Below are positions 19,384 to 29,455 of a stretch of DNA of 64,000 nt, piece after piece. This DNA is from Caldilineaceae bacterium (GTDB lineage Bacteria; Chloroflexota; Anaerolineae; Caldilineales; Caldilineaceae): NCBI GenBank assembly GCA_026708085.1, contig JAPOVP010000079.1:45512-109511 (forward strand), written 5' to 3'. The notes beneath the pieces are model-generated. The model was not told the origin of the DNA. It saw nothing but the letters and a program-made list of their open reading frames with translations, and made no database searches. Within the stretch, counting starts at the first letter, position 1; each line of letters opens with the position of its first letter. The translations under genes were made by a program, and so were the position numbers.

Positions 19384-21486
19384 ATGGGACTGTTTTTGCA
19401 ACGCGCGTCAAGCAAGAGAAGATCCTATCATCATAAATCAGGCAGGCCGCTCTCGCGAGGGAGCGGCTTGTCTGGTTTGCACGTAAAGAGTTTCGCGTTT
19501 CGGTTCAGGTGTGCCTGTGGCGCGCTCACTCTGGCCGCGGCTTTCCTGCTGGCGACCGCATTGCCTCTCGCCGCGCAGTCACCGGATGGTCAGATTTGGG
19601 AGCACGACGCGGCCAGTCGCGTCCAGGCTGTTGCCGTTTCCGGAGACGGGATGTTGGTTGCCGTTGGCAGCCGGGACAATTCTCTCAGTCTGTTCGACGC
19701 GTCCGGTGAGCTGCTGTGGCGGTTTGAGGCCGAGAACAGTATCCTCGGCGTCGACATTTCGCCGGATGGTCAGTGGCTGGCGGTTGCCTCTGAAGATCGC
19801 TTTGTCTATCTGCTCGATGGTGAGAACAACGTACTGTGGAAGTACAAAGCGGGCCGGCCAATGAACAACGCCGCTGTGGCCAGAGACGGGTCACTCGTCG
19901 CAGCTACTTCCGATGACCTGTCCGTCTACGTTTTCGACCAAGAGGGCAGCCTGCTGTGGCAGGAGGAGCTAGGCATCGGAGTGCGGGCTGTCGATATCTA
20001 CGGTAGCGGCGAAAAGACCCGCGTTGTCTTGGGATCTGATGATGGGCTGATAACGATTTACAATCGCGAAGGGCGGAATCTGCTACAAGCCTGGCTTGAC
20101 TACAGTGTGCGAACTGTTTCCGTGACGCCAAACGGCGCCCGCATCCTGGCAGGAACCACAGACGGGTCCGCCGTCCTGCTAAACGGGGCAAACGGCAAAG
20201 AGATCTGGCGATTTGAAGCAGAGGATTCCGTAAACAGTGTATCACTGGCCGGCGATGGATCCAGCGCCCTGGTCGGGTCAGAGGACGGGAGCGCTTATCT
20301 GCTGGACTCCGACGGACTTCTCACCCACCAATTTCGACTGGAGTCCGAGGTTCTTAGCGTCGGCCTGTCCGTTGATGGAAGTCGCCTTTCTGTAGGTACA
20401 GTCTCAGGCGCTACTAGAAGCTACGATCGGGCAGCGACTTTGAGCGGCGCAGCCCGTTCCTCAGCGCAACGCCAGCGCACACTTATCGCAGCTGTCGGCG
20501 TAATCGCCCTGCTTGTCCTTGCAGCAGTTTGGGCCGCCCGCAATACCGCTGCGGGCCAGCAGGTTTGGCAGCGCAGCGCAGCGGGGCCACTCGGCGTAAT
20601 GCAGACGATGTGGAACGCACGACTCTCCTACCTCCTGATCCTGCCAACTCTGGCCCTACTCTTGACCTTTAACTACTATCCCGCCTTTTCCGGCCTTTAT
20701 CACGCCTTTACCGAGTGGAGTCCTGGCGTGCGCACCGAATGGGTGGGTTTGGCGAACTTCCAATCTTTGATGGAAAATCGATTCTTCCTTTCCGGCTTCC
20801 GCAACGCGGCAATCCTGGTCGTTGTCTCGATCGCAAAAACGATGACCATGCCATTGCTGGTGGCCGAATTCATCTTCAACCTGCGCAACAGATTCTCCCA
20901 GTATTGGTTTCGCACACTCTTTGTCGTGCCGATCGTTCTACCTGCAGTAGTGGAGATCCTCGTCTGGAACAACATCTATGATCCTGCCATCGGCCTCCTC
21001 AACGAGTCACTCAAATTGGTGGGACTGGAAGAGCTCACACGCGTCTGGTACGGTGACGCCAGCGTTGCCCTCGGTTCAATCATCTTCATCGGCGTTCCCT
21101 GGGTGAATGCCTTCGCGCTGCTAATCTTTTACGGCGGCCTCATCTCCATCTCCAACGAAATCATCGACGCCAGTCTCGTCGACGGCGCCAGCACATGGAG
21201 GCGCTTCTGGAGCATCGACCTGCCCCTGCTCATGGGCCAGGTCAAGCTGCTCCTCATCCTCAATTTCATCAACGCAGTCCAGACATTCGAACTCGTCTTC
21301 CTGACCACCGGCGGCGGACCTGGGGCGTCTACCTACACGCCCGCGCTTGAACTCTACTACAAGGCGATGCGCATGGATCGCATGGGTATAGCCTCAGCGA
21401 TTGGTATGATTCTGTTCTTCATTATCCTGGCCGGCACAATAATCAATATGCGCTTCGTCAGTTCTTCGACTGAGTACGAGGCCTGA
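19384..21486 (+). CDS. ABC sugar permease (MalF/UgpA-type) with N-terminal secreted PQQ/WD40-like beta-propeller domain; true start uncertain
   Basis: N-term repeats (AVSGDGMLVAVGSRDNSLSLFD, DISPDGQWLAVASEDRFVYLLD, SLAGDGSSALVGSEDGSAYLLD), then TM and permease region ending IIDASLVDGASTWRRFWSIDLPLL... Confidence 0.87.
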   Translation: MGLFLQRASSKRRSYHHKSGRPLSRGSGLSGLHVKSFAFRFRCACGALTLAAAFLLATALPLAAQSPDGQIWEHDAASRVQAVAVSGDGMLVAVGSRDNSLSLFDASGELLWRFEAENSILGVDISPDGQWLAVASEDRFVYLLDGENNVLWKYKAGRPMNNAAVARDGSLVAATSDDLSVYVFDQEGSLLWQEELGIGVRAVDIYGSGEKTRVVLGSDDGLITIYNREGRNLLQAWLDYSVRTVSVTPNGARILAGTTDGSAVLLNGANGKEIWRFEAEDSVNSVSLAGDGSSALVGSEDGSAYLLDSDGLLTHQFRLESEVLSVGLSVDGSRLSVGTVSGATRSYDRAATLSGAARSSAQRQRTLIAAVGVIALLVLAAVWAARNTAAGQQVWQRSAAGPLGVMQTMWNARLSYLLILPTLALLLTFNYYPAFSGLYHAFTEWSPGVRTEWVGLANFQSLMENRFFLSGFRNAAILVVVSIAKTMTMPLLVAEFIFNLRNRFSQYWFRTLFVVPIVLPAVVEILVWNNIYDPAIGLLNESLKLVGLEELTRVWYGDASVALGSIIFIGVPWVNAFALLIFYGGLISISNEIIDASLVDGASTWRRFWSIDLPLLMGQVKLLLILNFINAVQTFELVFLTTGGGPGASTYTPALELYYKAMRMDRMGIASAIGMILFFIILAGTIINMRFVSSSTEYEA

Positions 21487-21487
21487 T

Positions 21488-22426
21488 ATGGCTACGGTGC
21501 GAGACGGTCAAGGGCCAGAGGGGGCAGCGACGGTCGTCGTGCGCGGCGAGAGCGGTGGAACGGCAGAACAGCCTATACTTACCTCCGGCTCCACTCTCGC
21601 GATTCTGCGGCTGACCGGCGGGCAACTCTTGCTCTATTCGGTATTACTCGTCCTTCTGATTGTCACCTTCATCCCTATCGTCTATCTGGTGGCTCTCTCG
21701 CTCAAGGACAACGGTCAGATCTACGGGCGATTCTGGTCAATGCCCGATCCCTATCGCTGGGAAAACTTTGCTCTGGGCTCGCTGGCCATCTGGCGTGCAG
21801 TTCTGAATTCGATCCTTACTTCCGGAAGTTCCACGGCGGCGACCGTCGTGCTCGCCAGCCTCAGCGGATATGTCTTTGCGCGCCACCGCTTTCCCGGCAA
21901 AGAGCTGATCTATACGGGAATCCTCGCCCTGCTGATGATCCCGCCGATTCTGACGCTCATTCCGGCCTACGTACTCATTCTCAACATGGGCCTGGAGAAT
22001 ACCTATTGGGCACTCATATTGCCATGGACTTCAGGGGGTCAGGTCTTTGCCCTCCTTTTGTGCCGCAGCTTCTTCGCTACGTTGCCGGAGGAGTTCTTCG
22101 ACGCGGCGCGCATCGACGGCGCCAGCGAGTTGCAAAGTTTCGCTCAGATAGCCGTGCCCCTCTCTGCGCCGATCCTGGTAACGGTGGCCGTTGTCAGGCT
22201 CGTCACCACTTACAATCAGTTCATGTGGCCACTGGTCGTCATCTCCAGCCCCAAGAAGCAGGTCGTGGCCGTGGCCCTGACCCAGTTCACTTCCGAAATC
22301 GGTGTCACCGACCTCGGTCCACAAATGGCCGGCTACATCCTGGCATCGATTCCCCTGATCGTTTTGTTTTCCTTCGGCATGAGACACTATGTACGTGGCC
22401 TGACCGCAGGTGGTCTGAAAGCCTAG
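21488..22426 (+). CDS. Carbohydrate ABC transporter permease (MalG/UgpE-type)
   Basis: FIPIVYLVALSLKDNGQIYG; EEFFDAARIDGASELQSFAQIAVPLSAPIL EAA loop. Confidence 0.92.
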   Translation: MATVRDGQGPEGAATVVVRGESGGTAEQPILTSGSTLAILRLTGGQLLLYSVLLVLLIVTFIPIVYLVALSLKDNGQIYGRFWSMPDPYRWENFALGSLAIWRAVLNSILTSGSSTAATVVLASLSGYVFARHRFPGKELIYTGILALLMIPPILTLIPAYVLILNMGLENTYWALILPWTSGGQVFALLLCRSFFATLPEEFFDAARIDGASELQSFAQIAVPLSAPILVTVAVVRLVTTYNQFMWPLVVISSPKKQVVAVALTQFTSEIGVTDLGPQMAGYILASIPLIVLFSFGMRHYVRGLTAGGLKA

Positions 22427-22465
22427 CTCTACAGCATTCCCACAATAGAATCCCGAGGTTTTCAC

Positions 22466-23509
22466 ATGGATAAAGTACGAATCGGCGTCCTTAGCCACGC
22501 CCACGGACACAGCAATGCCTATTGCCGTATGATGCAGGACTTCGATGATGTGGAGTTGGTTGCTTGTTGGGACTATAACGAGGAACGCGGGCGCGAGGCC
22601 GCTGCCGCATTCGGCATGGAGTACCGCTCCGACTCCCAAGCCGTCACATCCGATCCAAACATCGACGCGGTTATCGTCACTACCGAAACGAATCGCCACG
22701 CCGAGTTCGTGGAGCAGGCCGCGGAGGCAGGCAAAGCGGTCCTCTGTCAGAAGCCGCTGGCGACGACGCTGGAAGACTGCGACCGCATTATCGAGGTAAT
22801 TCGTCGCACCGGTGTCAAGTTTAGTGTCGCCTTCCAGATGCGTCAGGACCCGGTCAACCGAAAAATCAAGGAGTTGGTCGACGCTAAGGCAGTCGGTGAA
22901 ATAGCAGTTGTGCGCCGCCGGCACTGTATTGGCGTGCTCAACAACGAGGGCTTCTTTACCGGCCCCACCCGCTGGCACGTCGACCCGGTCTCCAATGTGG
23001 GAATGTTCTTCGACGACGCAATTCATGCCGCCGACTGGTTCTACTGGACGTTTGGCCAGGCCACACGGGTCATGGCTGAAATCGACAACATCGTAACCAA
23101 TGTTGCACCGGACGACAACGGGATTGCTCTGTTCCGCTTCGAGAGCGGCGCCTTAGGCACATTGTTCAACGGCTCAACAACGGTTGCAGGCGTCAATACG
23201 ACAGAGATCTACGGCGCAGAAGGAACCATCATTCAGGATTACGGTGACGCGCCATCCACTTCGGCGCCGCGCCCCCCTGGCGCTTCCCCTTTACGAATGA
23301 TTCGGCTAGGCGACACCGCGTGGCAGGAGTTTGACCTGCCGATCCCGGCGAGCCAGGGTGAACGAATCGCGGCGGTCCCGCGGCCATTCATCGACTATGT
23401 TCGGGGCTTAAGCGACGAGCACGTGAGTGCCGAAGAGGGGCGCAAGTCGGTGGAGATGGTTCTGGGGGCATATCGTTCGGCGCGCGAGGGCCGACGGATC
23501 TCTCTATAA
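22466..23509 (+). CDS. Gfo/Idh/MocA family oxidoreductase
   Basis: VRIGVLSHAHGHSNAY; AVLCQKPLATTLEDCD; NVGMFFDDAIHAADWFYW. Confidence 0.88.
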   Translation: MDKVRIGVLSHAHGHSNAYCRMMQDFDDVELVACWDYNEERGREAAAAFGMEYRSDSQAVTSDPNIDAVIVTTETNRHAEFVEQAAEAGKAVLCQKPLATTLEDCDRIIEVIRRTGVKFSVAFQMRQDPVNRKIKELVDAKAVGEIAVVRRRHCIGVLNNEGFFTGPTRWHVDPVSNVGMFFDDAIHAADWFYWTFGQATRVMAEIDNIVTNVAPDDNGIALFRFESGALGTLFNGSTTVAGVNTTEIYGAEGTIIQDYGDAPSTSAPRPPGASPLRMIRLGDTAWQEFDLPIPASQGERIAAVPRPFIDYVRGLSDEHVSAEEGRKSVEMVLGAYRSAREGRRISL

Positions 23510-23533
23510 TGGCTGCACTGGCTATGGCAATTC

Positions 23534-24418
23534 TCAGATTAGGGGCAGCAGTACTTTCGCCGTCTCTTCAACGAGCCAGCTGTAAAACTCTTCGGACAGA
23601 ACACCGCTGCCATGGTCCTGGATGAACTGCAACTGTTCCGCGGTCAGTTCTGCTTCGGCTGCAGCCACCGCGTTCCGATACGCGTTGGCAGGCGTTCTAT
23701 CCAGCGGCGCGACAAACTCTACCGTCAGCGCGCCGTCGTAACCGATCTCCTTCAGCGTATTGACGATCAGCGGCCAGTCCAGTGCACCCATGCCGCAGGC
23801 CATTCGGTTGTTGTCGGCAACATGGAAGTCGACAAGCCGCTCCTTCGAATTCCTGATGGCCTCGAGCATGTCGGCCTCTTCAATGTTGAGGTGGAAGGTG
23901 TCTAGGCAGACCCCGCAGTCCGCGCCGACCTCTTGTGACAGGAGCACGGCCTGGTCGGCGCGATTGAGGAAGTTGGTCTCAAATCGATTGAGCGGCTCCA
24001 GCGCGATGCGAATTCCTTCCTTCTGAGAATGGTCGTAGACCTCCTTCAGACTCTCCACGGCCCAGACCCACTCCTGCTCAGGCGTATCCATGGGGGAAAC
24101 TTTGCCTACTTGCGACGGTACGACCGTCATCTCGTACCCGTCCAGCTCCTTCACCATCGTAATGCAGTCATTGAGATAGTTGATGGACGTAGCGCGCACC
24201 GACTCATCGGCGTGAATCAGGTCCCGTCCCTCGAACATCAAGGAGACTGCCCCCCAGCAAGCGATTCCGTTCTCGGCCAGGATTGTACGCAGCTCCTTAG
24301 TATCAAAGACATCCGGCTCCCCGCTGATCTCTATGCTCTTGTAGCCATAGCGGGCCAGCCGCCGAACCGTTACGTTGATCGGTTCTGCGCGCATCCAATT
24401 GTGCATCGAAAGGTGCAT
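23534..24418 (-). CDS. Sugar phosphate isomerase/epimerase (xylose isomerase-like TIM barrel)
   Basis: RLARYGYKSIEISGEP; IALEPLNRFETNFLN; CLDTFHLNIEE; LTVEFVAP. Confidence 0.88.
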   Translation of the reverse strand: MHLSMHNWMRAEPINVTVRRLARYGYKSIEISGEPDVFDTKELRTILAENGIACWGAVSLMFEGRDLIHADESVRATSINYLNDCITMVKELDGYEMTVVPSQVGKVSPMDTPEQEWVWAVESLKEVYDHSQKEGIRIALEPLNRFETNFLNRADQAVLLSQEVGADCGVCLDTFHLNIEEADMLEAIRNSKERLVDFHVADNNRMACGMGALDWPLIVNTLKEIGYDGALTVEFVAPLDRTPANAYRNAVAAAEAELTAEQLQFIQDHGSGVLSEEFYSWLVEETAKVLLPLI

Positions 24419-24498
24419 GGATTCTCTCCCAAAGGTGTGTCAAGTTGAAGGCCGCGCTTAGAAGAGAGACTGCTTGAGAGCTACTTGGTGGGCTACCC

Positions 24499-24999
24499 TT
24501 AACCCATGCCTACCCAGTCGATTTCACGATTCGCCTGCGTCAGCAAGATCGTGCTCAGGTCGCCTATGTGCTGTTGCAGATGGCGGATATTGTAGATCTG
24601 CAGTTCCAGCTTGTCGAACGGCAGCCAGTGGAACCCAGAAGGTGCGCTCAGGTCGACCGAGGGTACAGTGCTGGCTACAAACGAGCGCAAATGTTCAATA
24701 TAGGCCAGAATCTCTTCGGGGCTGTAAGGCTGATCAGCCTGTGGCTGCTCGTGCGGAGGCCAAGGCGTCGGACCGAGGAATTGGTACCCGTCTCTTGCAT
24801 CTTCCCACAGTTTCATTTCATCTTCTGAGGGTTGCATGTAGAGATCCACATAGAAAAGCGCATGGTATGCCACGCGCCAAAAGGGATTGGCCTGTCCAGG
24901 AACATTCCACAAATCCTCAGGGCAGGAACTGACTGTCTGCTCCATCATCGACAGGGCGGCGTTAAACTGGGAAGCGACTGTCTTTGAGATATCCATTGG
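24499..24999 (-). CDS. DinB superfamily protein
   Basis: FNAALSMMEQTVSSCPEDLW...FWRVAYHALFYVDLY...IRHLQQHIGDLS with DinB-type His positions. Confidence 0.75.
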   Translation of the reverse strand, partial: PMDISKTVASQFNAALSMMEQTVSSCPEDLWNVPGQANPFWRVAYHALFYVDLYMQPSEDEMKLWEDARDGYQFLGPTPWPPHEQPQADQPYSPEEILAYIEHLRSFVASTVPSVDLSAPSGFHWLPFDKLELQIYNIRHLQQHIGDLSTILLTQANREIDWVGMG

Positions 25000-25489
25000 G
25001 GAAACTCCTTTCACTCTCGGTCATGAAAAGTCTTGAACCGGACTTTCCCGTAAAACTTGAAACAAACTGTCAGAGTGTGTTCACAGCATGACTTGAATTG
25101 TAAAGGCCTGCTACTGTACTGTCAATCGAAAAGGGGCACAGGAACGTCGGACATATTGGGACGACTTTGCAGCAGCACATAGTGAAAGGAGTCTCGCACA
25201 CCAATCGAAGCGAGATCGGCGTCGCGGCACAGATTCAATTGAACGAGGGCAATTCTGAGGGATCAGAACAGTGAAAGGTATAGGTGGAGTTGAATCGTGG
25301 CAAACAAGCCTGCTGTCGTGAATTTCTTGACATGCGAGTCAGATTGGCAGCCATCTTGGCGTCTGCCTGCATTCGCTTGGACCAAGCGATAATTGCACGA
25401 AATTGCATTCCCTGAGACAGCAACCTTGCCGACAGTTTGGAGTCCAGGCCGCTCAACCTTCTCGCCAGACCTAAGAGACGGAAGCCCAG

Positions 25490-26098
25490 TTATTCGCTCG
25501 GTTTATTTTTGATCAAGATCGAGCCGACCACGGTTGAACTCGGTATCAACACTCGCTTTTCCTCTGAGTCCAACACAATGTGCATTAGCGTGATATCGGC
25601 CACAACCCCGGTTTCTCTGCCAATGGTGATGTTTTCGCCCAGTCCAACTGGCCGGAATATCGCCAGAAAGACCCCGGCCACGGTATGCCCCATGACTGTC
25701 TGGGAGGCAAAGCCAGCGACCAAACCCGCAAAACTTCCCATCGTCAACGCTGCCACGGCGTTGTCAGTAACCACAGAAACCAGGAATGAGAAAATCAGCC
25801 CGTATCCCAACAGGCGTGCTATTACCCGTAGTGTTCGGGCAACATCCTCTGATGTCCGTCTTAGAGAGATAGTGTACACCCATTTTGTTCCGGATTGGAC
25901 TGCGACATGCCCCAAGAACGCGACCACGACTACAGATATCGCGTTCTCGTACGGCACCAAGAAACCGAAGAAAGCATAGTCTTCCAGTTTGGAAGTGAAT
26001 GAGAGTATAGCCAGAAGGCCAACTAAAGCAAGTACCGTCGTAACCAGTGGCGCGGCCGTAGAAGAAGTGGGAGTGGGCTGACCTGTGCTGTGTAACAT
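25490..26098 (-). CDS. Mechanosensitive ion channel (MscS family)
   Basis: AALTMGSFAGLVAGFASQTVMGHTVAGVFLAIFRPVGLGENITIGRETGVVADITLMHIVL; ATG at 26098 with SD caggagg. Confidence 0.88.
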   Translation of the reverse strand: MLHSTGQPTPTSSTAAPLVTTVLALVGLLAILSFTSKLEDYAFFGFLVPYENAISVVVVAFLGHVAVQSGTKWVYTISLRRTSEDVARTLRVIARLLGYGLIFSFLVSVVTDNAVAALTMGSFAGLVAGFASQTVMGHTVAGVFLAIFRPVGLGENITIGRETGVVADITLMHIVLDSEEKRVLIPSSTVVGSILIKNKPSE

Positions 26099-26655
26099 CG
26101 TGCAGTTGCCTCCTGTTGGCCTCATGTATCTCTTCGCCGGAGACCCCGGCTTCCGACGGAGACGCCCCCATTCAAGAGCCAATTTCGCTCCTGACTCAGA
26201 ACGGCCCACAACGCGCGAGCCACCGCATCTCCGATAATCCGCCTGCTGGCCTGGGTTGGTTCGAATCTGGTAAGTGTCAAGGATAGTAACAATGCTGGTT
26301 ACTGTTGTCAAGGGTGCGAGGGTTGCACTGAAATCCGATTACATTCCCCTCGGTATTTCAGCGCTGTGCCTGAACCTCACTTTGAGAGTAACTTCCGGCT
26401 CGCTGGCTGAATGTGCCAGTTGATCACGGGAACCGTTCAGAAATTCAGTATTCCCTCAGACTGACCAAAAGGCCGAGCCGAGTTCCTTGCGTCGAAATGA
26501 AGGCTCCGAAAGAGGGTCAAAGAGATTCGAGTAGTCCTTGGCCGCTTCTGACACAGTCGACTTGAGACGATAGACTGCTCATCTGGACAAGATGCGGCAA
26601 GGCTGCTAGGCTACGAGGCATCGAGGCCGACAACTCTGAGTGCCGATGGAGAGGG

Positions 26656-27060
26656 ATGGAGCAAGCATCTCAAGGTGGGCTGATTCAGAAGGCGATCTAC
26701 CGCTTTGCGCGCACGTCCAAGATTCGATACTTTCGTGCGGAACGTACGCGCTCCGGAATCGAGTTTCTCTACCCGATCAGTGTCAGCGGTTCACGCATCG
26801 TTGACACCAGCAGTAGCGGGCGCGACTATGTCATACTTTACCTGCTCACAAAGTGGGGCAAGTTGGCGGCCGGCGGCTACTGGCTGAATCCGAGGAAGAT
26901 CTTCGAAAAAGCTTACGTCACCGACGCTACGCTCGCAGATCTCATCCTTGTAGCAGAAAGAATCGAAGACCTGCCCGACGCCCACCTTCTCTTGGATGAC
27001 GTCCTCAACCGTGCAGATGTGGACGTAGACATGGAAGTATGGGGAGGGGCACTGGATTAA
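26656..27060 (+). CDS. Hypothetical protein (134 aa)
   Basis: Open ORF in intergenic gap; no recognised motif. Confidence 0.4.
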   Translation: MEQASQGGLIQKAIYRFARTSKIRYFRAERTRSGIEFLYPISVSGSRIVDTSSSGRDYVILYLLTKWGKLAAGGYWLNPRKIFEKAYVTDATLADLILVAERIEDLPDAHLLLDDVLNRADVDVDMEVWGGALD

Positions 27061-27105
27061 GCCCAGTGAAACTGACACCAACGACATTTCCATTAGAGAA
27101 ACCCT

Positions 27106-27585
27106 ATGGACAATTCTGACAAGAACGTTACCGCTTTGTCCTCCGACTTGGAGGAGGGGTCCGAATTGAGGCTGGACTATGGCAAGTTGCAAGCTATCGG
27201 CCATGGGGATGCCGCTGTCATCCCTGTAGCTGTACAGGACTGCGAAACAGGGGAAGTCCTGATCGTAGCCTACGTCAACCAGGAAGCTCTGGCCCACACT
27301 CTAACGCACGGCGTTGCCGCCTTTTGGAGCACCTCCCGCAACGAGTTGTGGGTGAAAGGCGCGACATCCGGCGACACGCTGGAACTGGTTGATGTGCGAG
27401 TCAATTGCGAACAGAATTCACTATTGTATCTTGTACGCCCTCTCGGTGCAGGCGCCTGCCATACAAAGGACGCAGACGGCAAAGCCCGTAGCGGCTGTTA
27501 CTATCGACGCATCGAGCGGCACTGCATCGATAGCACAAGATCCGAAGCGCGAAACGCCCAGTCCTGGCGACTCTCGTTCGTATGA
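27106..27585 (+). CDS. hisI: Phosphoribosyl-AMP cyclohydrolase
   Basis: VLIVAYVNQEAL..., AAFWSTSRNELWVKGATSGD, VRVNCEQNSLLYLVRPLGAGACHTKD. Confidence 0.93.
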   Translation: MDNSDKNVTALSSDLEEGSELRLDYGKLQAIGHGDAAVIPVAVQDCETGEVLIVAYVNQEALAHTLTHGVAAFWSTSRNELWVKGATSGDTLELVDVRVNCEQNSLLYLVRPLGAGACHTKDADGKARSGCYYRRIERHCIDSTRSEARNAQSWRLSFV

Positions 27586-27672
27586 TTTAATGGCAGGAAC
27601 CCTTCCCAGTCATCAGCGCTCGGCCCGACGCCGTAGATGGAATCTGAAACCACACTTTGATTGAGGACCAAA

Positions 27673-28545
27673 ATGAGTCGTTTGACGCTTGGTATTCCAA
27701 AAGGCAGCCTGCAGGAATCGACAATTGCTTTGTTTGCAAAAGCCGGTTATCAGGTCTATGTACGCGGCCGCTCCTACGCTCCCTACATTGACGACCCGGA
27801 AATCGACTGCCTGATGTTCCGCGCTCAGGAGATTGCGCGCTACGTCGAAAGAGGCGTACTCGATGTCGGTCTCACCGGCAAGGATTGGGTGCAGGAGAAC
27901 GAGGCGGATGTTTGTGAAGTTGAAGACCTGGTCTACAGCAAGGCGACCAACCAGGCCTACCGCTGGGTACTGGCGGTACCGGACGATTCCGATATCCACA
28001 GTCCTCAGGATCTGAAGGGCAAGAGAATCGCAACTGAGCTTGTGCAGGTTACGCGCCGCTACCTGGAACGTCACGGGGTCGAAGCCGAAGTAGAGTACTC
28101 GTGGGGCGCGACCGAGGTCAAGGCGCCTCTGCTGGTCGATGCCGTCGTGGAAGGCACAGAGACTGGCTCCTCGCTGCGTGCGAATCGTCTGCGCATCGTT
28201 GACACCGTCGCCGAATCCACGACGAAACTGATCGCCAATCACGAGGCCTGGGCCGACAGATGGAAGAGGCAGAAGATAGAGAACCTGTCGATGCTCCTGA
28301 AAGGCGCCTTGCAAGCCGGCGCGAAGGTCGGCCTCAAAATGAACTTGCCCCGGACCTCTCTGGAAGCGATTACCGCTCAACTTCCGGCACTACACACACC
28401 GTCTATCACAAACCAGACCGACCCAGACTGGGTAGCTCTGGAGGTGATCATCGACGAAAAAATCGTTCGCGACCTGATCCCCGATCTGAAGCAGGCGGGT
28501 GCCACTGGTATCATCGAATATCCACTGAATAAGGTGATCTATTAG
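27673..28545 (+). CDS. hisG: ATP phosphoribosyltransferase
   Basis: [60 protein letters not shown]; HisG C-terminal domain. Confidence 0.93.
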   Translation: MSRLTLGIPKGSLQESTIALFAKAGYQVYVRGRSYAPYIDDPEIDCLMFRAQEIARYVERGVLDVGLTGKDWVQENEADVCEVEDLVYSKATNQAYRWVLAVPDDSDIHSPQDLKGKRIATELVQVTRRYLERHGVEAEVEYSWGATEVKAPLLVDAVVEGTETGSSLRANRLRIVDTVAESTTKLIANHEAWADRWKRQKIENLSMLLKGALQAGAKVGLKMNLPRTSLEAITAQLPALHTPSITNQTDPDWVALEVIIDEKIVRDLIPDLKQAGATGIIEYPLNKVIY

Positions 28546-28590
28546 ATTTCTACAGTAACCGGTAGGTACCCGCTAGTAAGGAAGGATCCT

Positions 28591-29367
28591 ATGCCAGTTA
28601 AACAGTCAGTCTGTGTCCCCATCCTTCCCCAAGGAGCCATGTCAATGGACCAACTCTTTGCAGAAATTGCCGGGATTGGCTACCCAGCGATAGAAATCTG
28701 GGGGCGAGGCGACGATTTCATAAGCTTCTGCGAGGCCGCCGCCAGCCACGGTCTGCGCGTGGTAAGCATTAGCGGACACAACTCTCTGCCGGACGGCCTC
28801 AACAACGCTGCCAACCATGACAGGATTGCGGCTGAGTTGCACGAGTCGATTGACGTAGCCGCCGCCAATGGCGTAGACGGATTAATATGTTTCAGCGGAA
28901 ACCGGATACCGGGAATGAGCGAGCAGGAGGCCATTGCCAATACAGCCGCCGGCCTCCGCCGCGCCGCGCCGCACGCTGAGGCCAAAGGCGTCAATCTCAA
29001 CTTGGAACTGCTCAACTCCAAAGTGAATCATGCAGGATACCAATGTGACCACAGTGCCTGGGGACTGGCCGTAGTGCAACAAGTAGAAAGCACCAACGTC
29101 AAACTCCTCTATGACATCTACCATATGCAGATCATGGAAGGTGATGTGATCCGCACGATGACGGAAAATCTGGACGCCATTGGCCACATTCATACTGCAG
29201 GCAACCCGGGCCGGAACGAGCTGGATGACAACCAGGAACTGAACTACCGCGGCATTTGCCGGGCTCTCAGCAGTGCCGGCTACGCAGGCTACGTCGGCCA
29301 CGAATTTCACCCGCGCGGTGATGTGGTCGATGCGCTGCGGCAGGCCTTCGAACTGTGTAATGTCTGA
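28591..29367 (+). CDS. Hydroxypyruvate isomerase-like TIM-barrel protein
   Basis: YPAIEIWGRGDDFISF; LNLELLNSKVNHAGYQCDHSAWGLAV; LLYDIYHMQIMEGDVIRT; GHIHTAGNPGRNELDD. Confidence 0.87.
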   Translation: MPVKQSVCVPILPQGAMSMDQLFAEIAGIGYPAIEIWGRGDDFISFCEAAASHGLRVVSISGHNSLPDGLNNAANHDRIAAELHESIDVAAANGVDGLICFSGNRIPGMSEQEAIANTAAGLRRAAPHAEAKGVNLNLELLNSKVNHAGYQCDHSAWGLAVVQQVESTNVKLLYDIYHMQIMEGDVIRTMTENLDAIGHIHTAGNPGRNELDDNQELNYRGICRALSSAGYAGYVGHEFHPRGDVVDALRQAFELCNV

Positions 29368-29455
29368 ACACAGGTGGACGTCTATAGAAACCGATATGAG
29401 AGACCGCTAGACGTGGCCACCCTACTTCACTAAGCACCCTGGTCGAGGAGTCCAG

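Noticed and set aside
26255-26285. tRNA-like T-arm (ggttcgaatctgg)
   Set aside because: No matching acceptor, D-arm or anticodon arm could be built around it
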